Shown: positions 18,364-27,778, numbered from the stretch's first letter. The stretch is DNA of 64,000 bases from Streptomyces venezuelae (GCF_008642315.1 NZ_CP029192.1:2046001-2110000), one strand, 5' to 3'. Notes: generated from the letters alone by a model not told the origin. Made by a program: numbers and translations.

Positions 18364-19347
18364 TCAGCGCGTGGACTTCGCGGCAGTCCCGGAGTCCGTG
18401 GTGAGAGGCCCCGCCGGCACGTCCTTCGGAGCGCGCTCCGGCGCCTTTCCGCGCATGCGCGCCACCGCGACGCCGGACAGGCAGAGGAGACCGCCGAGGA
18501 GGGCGAGCCAGCCGGGCACTTCGCCGAGGAACAGCCACGACATGGAGATGACGAGCACCGGCACGGCGTACGTGGTCGAACCCATCTTCCCCGCGGTGCT
18601 GTGGGAGATGGCGTACGCCCAAGTACTGAACGCGAGAGCGGTCGGGAACACGCCCAGGTACACCACTTGCAGCGTCGCCGACATCGGCGCCCGCTCCACC
18701 TCGGACACGAACTGTCCGACGAACGGCGAACACGCCACCGCTCCCGTGAGCGCACCGAACGTCGTCACCTGAAGGGGTGTCGCGTGCTTCAGCGTCGGCT
18801 TCTGCAGCACCACACCGACGGCGTACACCACGGCGGCGACCAGACAGAGCAGCACACCGAGGAGCGAGGAGCCGCCCCCGCCGGAGGTGGCGAACCCGAC
18901 CACCACGGCACCGGCGAACGACACCGCCATGCCCGCCATCAGCTTGGGCGGGAAGCCCTCCTTGAGCAGCCGGCCGCCGAGGAGCGCCATCAGGATCGGC
19001 CCGACGTTGACGATCATGGAGGCCGTGCCGGCGTCCACCTCGCGCTCGCCCCAGTTCAGCGCGACCATGTACGCGCCGAACCACAGGGCGCCCGAGGCGA
19101 CGATGCCGAGCCACGCCTCGCGGGGCGGAAACCCTTCGCGCCTGACCAGCAGGATGGCGCCCAGGACGAGCGATGCCACCGCGAGGCGGCCGAAGGCGAG
19201 CGCGCCGGGGCCGAAGTGCTCGCCGGAGCTGCGGATCGAGATGAACGACGACGCCCAGAGCACGACGGTGACGGAGGCGGCGGCGAGGACACGTCCGCCG
19301 ATCTTGTTCGGCTGCCCGGACGCGCCGCTCACCACGATTGCTCCCAC
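18364..19347 (-). CDS. EamA/DMT-superfamily transporter
   Basis: A 327-residue protein with ten predicted helices and two EamA repeats (first ending near GFATSGGGG; second with VYLGVFPTALAFSTWAYAIS). These proteins export amino acids or metabolites, or are uncharacterised. An internal GTG at 19335 behind GGGAG is an equally good start. It follows the sugar permease gene at 19380 by 32 bases on the same strand and may share its transcript. Confidence 0.8.
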   Translation of the reverse strand: MGAIVVSGASGQPNKIGGRVLAAASVTVVLWASSFISIRSSGEHFGPGALAFGRLAVASLVLGAILLVRREGFPPREAWLGIVASGALWFGAYMVALNWGEREVDAGTASMIVNVGPILMALLGGRLLKEGFPPKLMAGMAVSFAGAVVVGFATSGGGGSSLLGVLLCLVAAVVYAVGVVLQKPTLKHATPLQVTTFGALTGAVACSPFVGQFVSEVERAPMSATLQVVYLGVFPTALAFSTWAYAISHSTAGKMGSTTYAVPVLVISMSWLFLGEVPGWLALLGGLLCLSGVAVARMRGKAPERAPKDVPAGPLTTDSGTAAKSTR

Positions 19348-19379
19348 CTACCGGCCCATGATCGGACTCTGTGCGCCGA

Positions 19380-20261
19380 CTACTTTACGGACCCCGCCGT
19401 GAGGCCCGAGACCACATGCCGTTCGATGATCGCGAACAGCACGATGACCGGCACGATCGCGACCACGGACGCCGCGAAGAGGTAGTTCCACTGCACCGTG
19501 TAGTTGCCGATGAAGTTGTTGATGCCCACCGTCAGGGGCTGCTTCTCCGGCTCGGTGGTGAGGGTCAGGCCCATCACGAACTCGTTCCAGGACGTGATGA
19601 AGGTGAAGATCACGGCCGTCACCACGCCGGGCAGCGCCAGCGGCAGCGTCACCTTGATCATGGCGCCGAACCTGCTGGTGCCGTCCACCATGGCGGCCTC
19701 CTCCAGCTCCGCGGGGATGGAGCTGATGTACGCCGTCAGGATCCACACCGCGAAAGCGAGGTTGAACGCCGCGTTGGTGAGGATCAGCGTCCAGACCGAA
19801 TTGAGCATGTCGAGCTGGTGGAACTCGCGGTACAGACCGACCAGGAGCGCCGTGGGCTGGAACATCTGGGTGACCAGGACCAGGAGCAGGAAGACCTTGC
19901 GGCCGCGGTAGCGCATGCGGGCCGTGTAGTACGCGGCGGGCAGCGAGACGAGCAGCACCAGCAGGGTGGCGCCGCCCGCGACGAGCAGCGTGACCTGGAG
20001 GTTCTGGCCAAGCTCGGACTCCTTCCAGACGTCGATGAAGTTGGCCCACTCCAGGTCCTTGGGCAGGTAGGTGCGGTCCCGCAGCTCGTCCTTGGGGCGG
20101 AGCGCGGTGACGATCATCTCCAGGTACGGCGCGAGGAAGATCGCGGCAAGGAGCCACGCGCAGGCCGTGATGACCAGGGTGCGGGGCCGGAAGGTCCGCT
20201 TCGCCTTCTTCGGCGCGTCGTCCTTCCGGGGCGCGGGGCGGGTCGCCGTCGCGGTGGCCAT
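19380..20261 (-). CDS. Carbohydrate ABC transporter permease, MalG type
   Basis: A 293-residue, six-helix inner-membrane permease. The EAA loop reads EEAAMVDGTSRFGAMIKVTLPLALPG, the contact site for the shared ATPase. The start codon overlaps the upstream permease stop (TGATG), which fixes it. Third gene of a three-gene importer without its own ATPase; in Streptomyces such systems are energised by MsiK encoded elsewhere. Confidence 0.9.
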   Translation of the reverse strand: MATATATRPAPRKDDAPKKAKRTFRPRTLVITACAWLLAAIFLAPYLEMIVTALRPKDELRDRTYLPKDLEWANFIDVWKESELGQNLQVTLLVAGGATLLVLLVSLPAAYYTARMRYRGRKVFLLLVLVTQMFQPTALLVGLYREFHQLDMLNSVWTLILTNAAFNLAFAVWILTAYISSIPAELEEAAMVDGTSRFGAMIKVTLPLALPGVVTAVIFTFITSWNEFVMGLTLTTEPEKQPLTVGINNFIGNYTVQWNYLFAASVVAIVPVIVLFAIIERHVVSGLTAGSVK

Positions 20262-21208
20262 CAGTCCTCCTCGTTCCACCGGCTGACCTTCAGGAAGATC
20301 AGCACGAGCACCACGACCATCAGGAAGTTGACGACCGACATGGCCGCGGACTCACCGATGTCGGTCTCCTTCAGCTTGTACATGAACACCATCGACGTGG
20401 AGGTGTCGTAGCCCGGACCGCCCTGGGTCATGGCCCAGATGATCGGGAAGGAGTTGAAGACGTTGATGAGGTTGATGACGACGCCGACGAGGAAGGCGGG
20501 CCGCAGCATCGGCAGCGTGATGTGGCGGTAGGTCTGCCAGGGCCCCGCGCCGTCGATGCGCGACGCCTCGTACACGTCCTGCGGGATGGTCTGGAGCCCG
20601 GCCAGGAGGGTGTACGTGGTGAAGGGCAGCGACACGAAGACGGCGACGCCCATCATCCACGGCCAGGCGGTCTCCGGCTTGCCCAGCCAGTCCTTGGAGC
20701 TGTCGATGAGCCCCAGGTCGAGCATGAGCGTGTTGAGGACGCCCGCGGTCTGGTTGAGCATCCACTTGAAGCCGATGGCGGTCATCAGGACGGACGCGGC
20801 CCAGGGGGCGATGAGGGCCCAGCGGGCGTAACGGCGGCCGGGGAACTTCTGGTTGAACAGCTGGGCCAGGGCGAGCGAGAGCAGCATCGTCACGCTGACG
20901 ACGACGACCGTCCACACGACCGTCCAGATGAGGACGGCACTGAAGTCGCTCTCCTCGAAGAGCTTCTTGAACTTGTCGGTCCCGGCGCTGCCGCGCACCT
21001 TGCCGGAGATGGAGATGTTGAGGAACGAGGTGCGGATCAGCTCGACGACGGGCCAGACGACCACGGCGAGGATCAGCAGGACGACGGGCGCTATCCAGGG
21101 CAGCGGACCGAGCCGGGCCAGGCCGCTGCGGCGGCTCACCGGCCGTGGTGCGCGCCCGCCCCGCCCCCGGCCGGTGTCGGCCGGGGGCGAAGGGGCTTTG
21201 AGCGACAC
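20261..21208 (-). CDS. Carbohydrate ABC transporter permease, MalF type
   Basis: A 315-residue permease with a basic, disordered N-terminus, six helices, and the EAA loop YEASRIDGAGPWQTYRHITLPMLRP. It pairs with the MalG-type protein encoded after it. It starts 27 bases after the binding-protein gene. Confidence 0.9.
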   Translation of the reverse strand: MSLKAPSPPADTGRGRGGRAPRPVSRRSGLARLGPLPWIAPVVLLILAVVVWPVVELIRTSFLNISISGKVRGSAGTDKFKKLFEESDFSAVLIWTVVWTVVVVSVTMLLSLALAQLFNQKFPGRRYARWALIAPWAASVLMTAIGFKWMLNQTAGVLNTLMLDLGLIDSSKDWLGKPETAWPWMMGVAVFVSLPFTTYTLLAGLQTIPQDVYEASRIDGAGPWQTYRHITLPMLRPAFLVGVVINLINVFNSFPIIWAMTQGGPGYDTSTSMVFMYKLKETDIGESAAMSVVNFLMVVVLVLIFLKVSRWNEED

Positions 21209-21235
21209 GAGAACTCCTTTACTCGGCGCCGGCCG

Positions 21236-22498
21236 CTACTTGGCGTCGGCCGCGGCCGACTCCGCCTTCTTCTGGAGATCGCCGAGGATCTGCTTCGGGT
21301 CGTCGGAGACGGCCTTGCCGCCGGTCTTCTTCATCTCGGCGGAGACGACGTCCCAGCTGATGTCGCCGAGCGGGTAGAACTTGGCGTTCGGCAGCACCTG
21401 GAAGAAGGGCTCCAGGTCCTTGTGCTTGCCGCTGTCGGTCATCTGCTTGAGGGCGTCCTTGGTGACCGGCATGAGGTTGTACATCTCGTCGAACGCCAGC
21501 ATCTTCTTGGAGTACGTGAAGTCCAGGAACTTCTTCACGCCTTCCTTCTCCGCGCCGCCGTCCTTGAACGCCATCATCCAGTCGGCGACGCCGAGGGTGC
21601 TGTCGAGCGGTCCCGTCTTGCCGGGGATGGGCACGACGCCGTAGTCGACCTTGCCCTCCTTGGCCATCTGGATCAGGCTCGGGTGGCCGTTGAGCATGCC
21701 GACCTTGCCCGCCGCGAAGTCCGCGAAGGCGGTCTTGCGGTCGGTGGAGGCCGGGTTGGGGTAGGTCAGGCCGGGCTTGACCAGGTTGGTCTTGAGCCAC
21801 TCGAAGGTCTCGACGTTCTTCGCGCTGTCGAGGGTGTACTTGCCGTCGGCGTCGGTGTAGCCGCCGCCGTTGCCGAGCTCCCACATCATCGACTCGCCCT
21901 GGGTCTCCTCGGGGCCGAGCGGCAGGGCGTAGGGGGTGTCGGCGGCCTTCTTGTCCTTGATCTTCTTCGCGGCGTCGGCGAGTTCGTCCCACGTCTTGGG
22001 CGGGTTCTTGACGCCGGCCTTCTTAAAGACGGCCTTGTTGTAGAACATGACGCGGCTGGAGGAGACCCACGGGATGCCGTACTGGGTGCCGTCGACCTCG
22101 CCCGCCTTGGCGAAGGACGGGATGAGGTTGTCGCGGGTCTCGCGCGAGAGGACCTCGTCGGCCTTGTAGAGCAGGTCGTCGGCGACCTTGTCCGCGTATC
22201 CGCCGGTCTGAAGCAGGTCGGGCTCGTTGCCCGCCTGGATCATGTTCTTGACGGACTTGTCGATCTCGTTCCAGTTGATGACCTGGACGTCGACCTTGTA
22301 GCCCTTGTTGGCCGCCTCGAATTCCTTCTTGACCTCGGCCCAGTACACCTTGGAGGCGTTGGATGCCTTGTCGCCGTAGTCGGCGGCGACGAGCTTGATC
22401 GTCTTGCTGTCCCCGCTGTCGCTGTCACCGCTGCAGGCGGTAAGTCCCAGAGCCATGGCGAGCGTTGCCGCACCGGTGGCGACTATTCGATTCCTCAT
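21236..22498 (-). CDS. Family-1 sugar-binding lipoprotein of ABC transporter
   Basis: A 420-residue lipoprotein with lipobox GLTACSGD and an SBP_bac_1 fold (NKAVFKKAGVKNPPKTWDEL; NLMPVTKDALKQM). It delivers an oligosaccharide or amino sugar to the two permeases downstream. Substrate is not certain, but a very good DasR box (22597-22612) overlaps its probable promoter, which points to GlcNAc, chitosaccharides or a related sugar. It shows little visible similarity to the adjacent NgcE, so it is unlikely to be a recent duplicate. Confidence 0.87.
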   Translation of the reverse strand: MRNRIVATGAATLAMALGLTACSGDSDSGDSKTIKLVAADYGDKASNASKVYWAEVKKEFEAANKGYKVDVQVINWNEIDKSVKNMIQAGNEPDLLQTGGYADKVADDLLYKADEVLSRETRDNLIPSFAKAGEVDGTQYGIPWVSSSRVMFYNKAVFKKAGVKNPPKTWDELADAAKKIKDKKAADTPYALPLGPEETQGESMMWELGNGGGYTDADGKYTLDSAKNVETFEWLKTNLVKPGLTYPNPASTDRKTAFADFAAGKVGMLNGHPSLIQMAKEGKVDYGVVPIPGKTGPLDSTLGVADWMMAFKDGGAEKEGVKKFLDFTYSKKMLAFDEMYNLMPVTKDALKQMTDSGKHKDLEPFFQVLPNAKFYPLGDISWDVVSAEMKKTGGKAVSDDPKQILGDLQKKAESAAADAK

Positions 22499-22569
22499 GC
22501 TGTTTCAACCCTTCGACATCGGTGTCGACTTGAGCGCGTCCAGTCGCCCCCCGCGGCGCCGTCGCGCCG

Positions 22570-22612
22570 ACACTACTCAGGCCCGGATTCGCCTTGACAG
22601 GCCTAGACCACT
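22570..22612 (-). promoter_or_regulatory. Promoter with DasR box (dre) for the unnamed sugar importer
   Basis: Positions 22597-22612 read ACAGGCCTAGACCACT, 14 of 16 matches to the palindromic dre consensus (A-S-TGGTCTAGACCA-S-T). On the minus strand it overlaps a possible -35 box TGTCAA (22594-22599), 18 bases from a -10-like TAGTGT (22570-22575). DasR is the GntR-type GlcNAc-responsive repressor of Streptomyces. The target gene starts at 22498. Confidence 0.75.
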
Positions 22613-22647
22613 TTCGTGGCCAACTCGAAATCACCTGCTCTACCAGG

Positions 22648-23538
22648 TCACTTGATGGCCCCTGCCGTCAGTCCGGCCTGTACCTGTCGCTGGAAGACGG
22701 CGTAGACCACGAGCACCGGGAGCATCGCGATCGTCAGACCCGCGAAGAGGGCGCCCCAGTCGCCCCGGTAGCCCTGGGAGACGGCCAAGGAGGCGAGCCC
22801 CTGCGGGAGTACGTAGCTCTTCTCGTCCTCGTTGTTGAGCAGCAGCGGCAGCAGGTACTGGTTCCACTGGCCGAGGAAGTTGAAGATGCCGATGCTGACG
22901 AGGCCGGGCTTGGCCATCGGCAGCATGATCTGGAAGAACGTACGGGTGTGGGAGGCGCCGTCGACCATCGCCGCCTCCTGCACGCCGGTCGGCAGCGTAC
23001 GGAAGAAGGAGGTGAGGAAGAAGGTGGTGAAGGGCAGCGAGTACGCGATGTACGCGATCATCAGCCCGGGCCGGGTGTCGAGGAGCCCGAAGTTCTCCAT
23101 CACGGCGAACAGCGGCACCAGGGCGAGGATGACCGGGAACATCATGCCGCCCGCGAACAGCATGAAGATGACGCGGTTGCCGGGGAAGGTGAAGCGGGCG
23201 ATGACGTAGGCCGCCATCGAGCCGAGCAGCATGGTGCCGGTCAGCGAACCGGCGAGGATGATGAGCGAGTTGAGGGTGTACTGCCCGATGTTGGCCTTGT
23301 TCCACGCGTTGGAGAAGTTCTCCCAGTGGAAGGAGGCGGGCCAGCCCATCGGGTCGCTGAGGATCTCGGCGGAGGGCCGGAACGCGGTGAGGGCGACCCA
23401 GATCAGGGGCCCGGCGGCGAGGATGACCCACAGCACGAGGAAGGCGTGCGAGAAGACGTTGAGGGCACCGCCCGTCTCCTTCTCGCGGCGGGGCGCGGAC
23501 GTCGTCTTGGACGGCGGGGCGGTGGTGGTGGTGGTCAT
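22648..23538 (-). CDS. ngcG: GlcNAc/chitobiose ABC transporter permease NgcG
   Basis: A 296-residue MalG-type permease. A Thr-rich N-terminus is followed by six helices, and the EAA loop reads QEAAMVDGASHTRTFFQIMLPMAKPG. It is last in the ngcEFG order, 21 bases after ngcF. Naming rests on ngcE, whose sequence is distinctive. Confidence 0.85.
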   Translation of the reverse strand: MTTTTTAPPSKTTSAPRREKETGGALNVFSHAFLVLWVILAAGPLIWVALTAFRPSAEILSDPMGWPASFHWENFSNAWNKANIGQYTLNSLIILAGSLTGTMLLGSMAAYVIARFTFPGNRVIFMLFAGGMMFPVILALVPLFAVMENFGLLDTRPGLMIAYIAYSLPFTTFFLTSFFRTLPTGVQEAAMVDGASHTRTFFQIMLPMAKPGLVSIGIFNFLGQWNQYLLPLLLNNEDEKSYVLPQGLASLAVSQGYRGDWGALFAGLTIAMLPVLVVYAVFQRQVQAGLTAGAIK

Positions 23539-23559
23539 GATGCAGTGACTCCCGCGGTC

Positions 23560-24636
23560 TCAGTATTCGATCCGGTCGCGGTTCCCGACCCGCATGACGA
23601 TCAGGGAGAACGCCATGCTGAGGAAGAGAAGGACGACGCCGATGGAGGTGGCGTAGCCGTACTGGCCGTCCCTGAACCGTTCGTAGAGGAAGACCGGGGT
23701 CACCTTCAGGACGTGCGGCGGCACCATGACCAGGCAGATCGCGAAGGTGTCGAGCGCCTGGATGCCCATGTAGATCCAGCCGGTGCGCACCGTGTCCCAG
23801 ATCAGCGGGAGGGTGACGTTGAAGAAGGTGCGGGCGCGGCCCGCGCCGTCGAGGAGCGCGGCCTCGTAGATGTCCTTGGGGATGGCGCCCATCGCCGCGG
23901 AGAACAGCACCACGTAGAACCCGATGAAGCTCCAGCTGATCACGGTGAGCAGGGAGATCAGACCGAGGGTCTCGTCCCCGCCGAGCCAGGCGGGCCCGTC
24001 GACGCCGACCTTGTCGAGGCCGCCGTTGATGAGACCGCTGTTGGTGTTGAAGACGCGTCCCCAGACGACGGCGATGATGGCGACGGACAGGACCTGCGGG
24101 AAGAAGTAGACGACCTTGTAGACCGACGATCCCGCGACGCCCGCGATGGCCCGTCCCCTGCGGTGCCGCCCGCCCGAGGTGATCATGTAGGCGAAGAACA
24201 TGCCGAGGACGAGGGTGAGGACGGGCGCGATGACGAGCAACAGCGCGCTCACCCGCAGGGAGTCCCAGAACCGCTCGTCGTTCCACATCTTCTCGTAGTT
24301 GTCGAACCCGACGAAGTTCGCCACGGGTCCGCCGGACCAGTCCGTGAACGAGTAGTAGATCGCCTGGATGAAGGGCGAGATCACGAACAGCGCGTAGAAC
24401 GCGAGCGGCACGGCGAGGAAGCCCACGATGAAGCGGTACTTGTCGAGCGTGCGGTAGCGCCGGTCGTAGCGGACGCGTTCGGGGGTGAAGCGGGGTGGCA
24501 GCAGCGCCGCCACGACGAACAGCAGCAGGTTCGGCGGGCCCGGTGGGGGCTTGCGTTCGGCCTGCTTCTTGGGAGGTGGCGTCTGGTCCACCCGGGTGTC
24601 GGTCTTCACGCTGATCAGCCCCGCCCGCTCTTCCAC
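23560..24636 (-). CDS. ngcF: GlcNAc/chitobiose ABC transporter permease NgcF
   Basis: A 358-residue MalF-type permease with a proline-rich cytosolic N-terminus (about 60 residues), six helices, and EAA loop YEAALLDGAGRARTFFNVTLPLIWD. The GTG at 24636 has only a weak ribosome binding site; another GTG ten codons in is a possible start. Sixty-three bases separate it from ngcE. Confidence 0.85.
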   Translation of the reverse strand: MEERAGLISVKTDTRVDQTPPPKKQAERKPPPGPPNLLLFVVAALLPPRFTPERVRYDRRYRTLDKYRFIVGFLAVPLAFYALFVISPFIQAIYYSFTDWSGGPVANFVGFDNYEKMWNDERFWDSLRVSALLLVIAPVLTLVLGMFFAYMITSGGRHRRGRAIAGVAGSSVYKVVYFFPQVLSVAIIAVVWGRVFNTNSGLINGGLDKVGVDGPAWLGGDETLGLISLLTVISWSFIGFYVVLFSAAMGAIPKDIYEAALLDGAGRARTFFNVTLPLIWDTVRTGWIYMGIQALDTFAICLVMVPPHVLKVTPVFLYERFRDGQYGYATSIGVVLLFLSMAFSLIVMRVGNRDRIEY

Positions 24637-24699
24637 ATGCCTACACGTGCTCGGTTACGTGCCGGGGTCCGGGGCCGGCAGCGGCCCCGGACCGTCTGG

Positions 24700-26133
24700 T
24701 CAGGCCTTCTTGACCTTGGTGATGTCGGGGTCCTTCATGATCCGGTCGGAGGCCTTCTGCATGGTGTCCATCGCCTGCTTGGGCCCGATCTGGCCCTGCA
24801 TGAACTTGTGGATCATGTTGTTGAAGTCCTCGCGGAACAGCTCGTTGTACCAGTCCATGAACTGGGGGATGACGATGTTGTCGCCGGCCGCCTTGATGGC
24901 CGCCTGGGCGCTCGCCGTGCCCGAGGGCAGCTTCTGCCCGTCGATGGCGCCCTTGACGACGGGCATGGAGCCGATCTCCTTGAAGAGGTTGAGCGCGGCT
25001 TCCTTGCTGTACATCATCCGCAGCCACTCCAGGCCGCCCTGCCGGTTCTTGGCCTTGGCCGGGACGATGAAGGGCTCACCGGCCGGGGAGTAGAGCGTGC
25101 CGAACGGCATCTTGTCGCCGGAGTCGAGCGACGGGGTAGCGCCGACCTGCATCGCGAAGTCCTTCGGCGTGGTGTCCTTGGCCTCGTTCTCCACCCAGGA
25201 ACCGTTGGGCACGAAGAGGCACTTGCCCTCCTTCGTCCACGCGGTCTGCATCTCGGTGTGCGCCTCGGTGCCGTCGAAGCCGGTGAGCACGTACTTCTTG
25301 GCGACGAGCTCCTCCCACGCCTCGAAGACGTCCTTGACCGCCTCGTGCTTCCAGGCGTTCGGCTCGAGGTAGTCCATGGCCGTGGTGACGTCGCGGCCGC
25401 CGCGCTGGGCGAACATCGCGTACATGCTGAAGAACATGTAGCGCGGGTGGCCGCCCGGGTAGCTCCAGCCGTGGATGCCCTTGGCCTTGGCCTTCTTGCA
25501 GACGGCGAGCATCTCGTCCCAGGTCTTGGGGTACTCGCTTTCGAGCCCGTCTTCGAGCAGCTTCTTCGAGTACCAGTTCCCGTACACGGTCAGCGCGATG
25601 TTGAGCTGATAGCACTCATTGCCGCCGAAGCGGCCCATCTGCTCGACGACCGGTACGAGGGTCTCGCGCACGGTGACGTTCGGGTCGTCCCACGAGGGCG
25701 CGTCCAGCACCTCGGCGAGGTCGGCGACCTGCTTGTTGTGGACAAGCTTGCCGGGGTTCATCTGGTCGGCGCCGGAGTTGTTGACGACGTCCGCGGTGGG
25801 CTTGCCGCGGACGATCTTCGGCTGGACCTGGGTGGCGATCTTCTCGGTGGGCTTCTGCTCCGGATCGGCCTTCGGGTACTTCTTGGCGTACATGTCCGTG
25901 ACGAACTGGGCGTACTTGTCGCCGTACCCGCCGTTGAAGATGTAGACGGTGAGTCCGGCGTCCGCCTTCACGCCGAGCGGGTTCTTCTTGCTCTTCTCGC
26001 CCTTTTCGGCCTTGTTCTCCTCGCCGCCCCCGCTGGCGCACGAGGTGAGCGCCCCCACGGCCGGCACCGCGAGCAGCCCCGCGGCCGCTGCCCTCTTCAT
26101 GACATCACGACGGTTGACGCTGGTGGATCCCAT
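24700..26133 (-). CDS. ngcE: GlcNAc/chitobiose-binding lipoprotein NgcE
   Basis: A 477-residue binding protein of the NgcE family. The leader contains VNRRDVMKRAAAAG (twin-arginine) and the lipobox GALTSC. NgcE binds N-acetylglucosamine and N,N'-diacetylchitobiose for import with NgcFG. Recognisable stretches are NGGYGDKYAQF, YGNWYSKKLLEDG, GWSYPGGHPRYMFFSMY and FVPNGSWVENE. The ATG at 26133 is the conserved start of the family; the frame is open further upstream through tandem repeats that are surely noncoding. A DasR-box-like site lies 182 bases upstream. Confidence 0.9.
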   Translation of the reverse strand: MGSTSVNRRDVMKRAAAAGLLAVPAVGALTSCASGGGEENKAEKGEKSKKNPLGVKADAGLTVYIFNGGYGDKYAQFVTDMYAKKYPKADPEQKPTEKIATQVQPKIVRGKPTADVVNNSGADQMNPGKLVHNKQVADLAEVLDAPSWDDPNVTVRETLVPVVEQMGRFGGNECYQLNIALTVYGNWYSKKLLEDGLESEYPKTWDEMLAVCKKAKAKGIHGWSYPGGHPRYMFFSMYAMFAQRGGRDVTTAMDYLEPNAWKHEAVKDVFEAWEELVAKKYVLTGFDGTEAHTEMQTAWTKEGKCLFVPNGSWVENEAKDTTPKDFAMQVGATPSLDSGDKMPFGTLYSPAGEPFIVPAKAKNRQGGLEWLRMMYSKEAALNLFKEIGSMPVVKGAIDGQKLPSGTASAQAAIKAAGDNIVIPQFMDWYNELFREDFNNMIHKFMQGQIGPKQAMDTMQKASDRIMKDPDITKVKKA

Positions 26134-26314
26134 GCTCAAGTCCTCGCCTTCTCCAGGACTCAGGCGGTGAACCGGACCCTCCCCGGCACCGCGGTGGTGT
26201 GAAGCTGGGCTCGTGCGCCGGGTTCTCGGACGGGAAAAGGCAGTTGACGTTCGACGCGCCCCCGCCCCCACACCCCCGGGCCTGCGGCCGGGTCGGACGG
26301 CCGGGCAGACGCGG

Positions 26315-26330
26315 ACAGGTATAGTCCACT
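26315..26330 (-). promoter_or_regulatory. DasR-box-like site upstream of ngcE
   Basis: ACAGGTATAGTCCACT matches the dre consensus at 13 of 16 positions, with the central TA conserved. It lies in the 514-base gap between ngcE and the divergent gene at 26648, closer to ngcE. Confidence 0.6.
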
Positions 26331-26397
26331 CGCGGCCGGGTGGGCAAGATCGAATACGACTTTGGACTGCAGCCTTTTCCGAGTTGAGACCTGCGAC

Positions 26398-26527
26398 GAT
26401 CCCTGGTCGGGACCAGTGATGATCCCGGGTCGGGGCCAGTGGTGATCCCGGGTCGGGACCGCTGACGACCCCGCGTCGAGGCCGGTGACGATCCCGGTCG
26501 GGGGCCGGTGAAGATCCCCGTCCGAAC
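26398..26527. repeat. 23-bp tandem repeat, five copies plus a partial
   Basis: Units of exactly 23 bases (GATCCCGGGTCGGGGCCAGTGGT type) begin at 26398, 26421, 26444, 26467 and 26490, with a partial copy after 26512. Together with the DasR box this is what the 514-base gap 26134-26647 holds; no gene is seen there. The array lies upstream of both divergent genes. Confidence 0.85.
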
Positions 26528-26647
26528 CTCTCGCACATCGCGGCCGGAACCCGTGGACTTTCGCGCCGGTTTCCATGGACTTTCCCTCGGGTCACCCGAG
26601 TGGCAGGGGTGACGTGAACACGGGGTGGCTGGCTAGGGTCGGTCCTC

Positions 26648-27121
26648 ATGGAGAGCACGGGAATCGTTCACCGCCGGTCGACGGCGGAGCGTACGCGCGA
26701 CGCGCTGGGCCGCCTCGCCGCCGAGCGGGACGCATGGGTGGCGACCGCGCACCCGGAGCACGGGCCGCACCAGGTGCCGCTGTGGTTCCTGTGGGACGGG
26801 CGGGCGGTGTGGGTGTGCACGGGGGCCGCGTCGGCGACGGTGCGGAACATCCGTGCGGAGCCGCGCGTACGTCTGTCGCTGCCGGACACCTTCGACGTGC
26901 TGCTCCTCCAGGGAGAGGCGGAGTGCTTCCCCGACCAGGAGGTGCCGGAGGCCGCGGCGCGGGCGTTCGCCGACAAGTTCGGGTGGGATCCGCGTGCGGA
27001 AGAGGGGCCCTATGTGTACGTACGCGTGGTCCCGCGGACGGTGCGTGCCTGGCGCGGGGAGCCGGAACTTCGCGGGAGGGTCGTCATGCGAGAGGGCAAG
27101 TGGCTGACGCCGACGCCGTGA
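26648..27121 (+). CDS. PPOX-class flavin/F420-binding protein
   Basis: A 157-residue split-barrel protein of the pyridoxamine-phosphate-oxidase-like family. It shows the DAWVATAHPEHGPHQVPLWFLWDG start of the barrel, a NIRAEPRVRLSL strand and the C-terminal RVVPRTVRAWRG. Actinobacterial members often bind F420 and reduce xenobiotics, or are uncharacterised. Length is typical. It stands alone, divergent from ngcE. Confidence 0.75.
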   Translation: MESTGIVHRRSTAERTRDALGRLAAERDAWVATAHPEHGPHQVPLWFLWDGRAVWVCTGAASATVRNIRAEPRVRLSLPDTFDVLLLQGEAECFPDQEVPEAAARAFADKFGWDPRAEEGPYVYVRVVPRTVRAWRGEPELRGRVVMREGKWLTPTP

Positions 27122-27148
27122 CTTCACGCTGAACGGGCGTTCTACAGT

Positions 27149-27778
27149 GTGCCGGTGCCGACTGCCCCTCCCCCGCCGTCACGGATACGGCCGAACGAAC
27201 TCCGGCCCGGCCGTCATTGGTACGTTACGGCGGCCGTGACCGCCGTCGCGCTGATCGTGCTGGGCCTGGCCATCGGCGTGTACCGGTTCACCGGCGCGCT
27301 CGACGCGGTGGACACGGGGCGGCAGTTCGCCGACGGTGACACCGTCACGCTGCGGCTCGGCCCGGAGAGCGACAGAGCGATCTGGGTCGAGAGCCGGGGC
27401 CCGTCACCGGCCCAGAAGTGCGGCATCTCCGGTCCAGGGAACCCCCGTCTCACCGGCCCGGGCATCGACTTCTTCCTCACCCGCGACGAGACGTGGAACC
27501 CGCTCCGCACGATCGAGGTGTCACGGCCGGGCGACTACGAGATCACCTGCACGTCCGAGGGGCCGTCCAAGTACGCCATCGGGGACCGCGGAGGCTACGT
27601 CACGCTGGTGGTCGGTCTGATCGCCGCCGTCGCCCTCCCGGCCCTCGGCATCCTCGTCGGCACCACGATCGCCGCCGTCACCGCGTTCCGCCGCCGCGCC
27701 CACCGCAAGCGGCTGCTCGCCGAACGGCACGTCAGCGCCACGACTGATCAAGCGGTGCGCGCGGGCACGTCCGCGTAG
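27149..27778 (+). CDS. Hypothetical two-helix membrane protein
   Basis: A 209-residue protein. A Pro-rich cytosolic N-terminus with RPNELRPGRHWY is followed by a membrane helix (about 28-48). An extracytoplasmic domain of about 110 residues contains two cysteines (KCGISG and EITCTS), and a second helix (about 150-172) leads to a basic tail. No catalytic motif is visible. Its last 31 bases overlap the convergent monooxygenase gene. Confidence 0.6.
   Translation: MPVPTAPPPPSRIRPNELRPGRHWYVTAAVTAVALIVLGLAIGVYRFTGALDAVDTGRQFADGDTVTLRLGPESDRAIWVESRGPSPAQKCGISGPGNPRLTGPGIDFFLTRDETWNPLRTIEVSRPGDYEITCTSEGPSKYAIGDRGGYVTLVVGLIAAVALPALGILVGTTIAAVTAFRRRAHRKRLLAERHVSATTDQAVRAGTSA

Noticed and set aside
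22594..26202. 1202-residue plus-strand open frame
   Set aside because: Mirror of ngcGFE; no domain and typical antisense composition.
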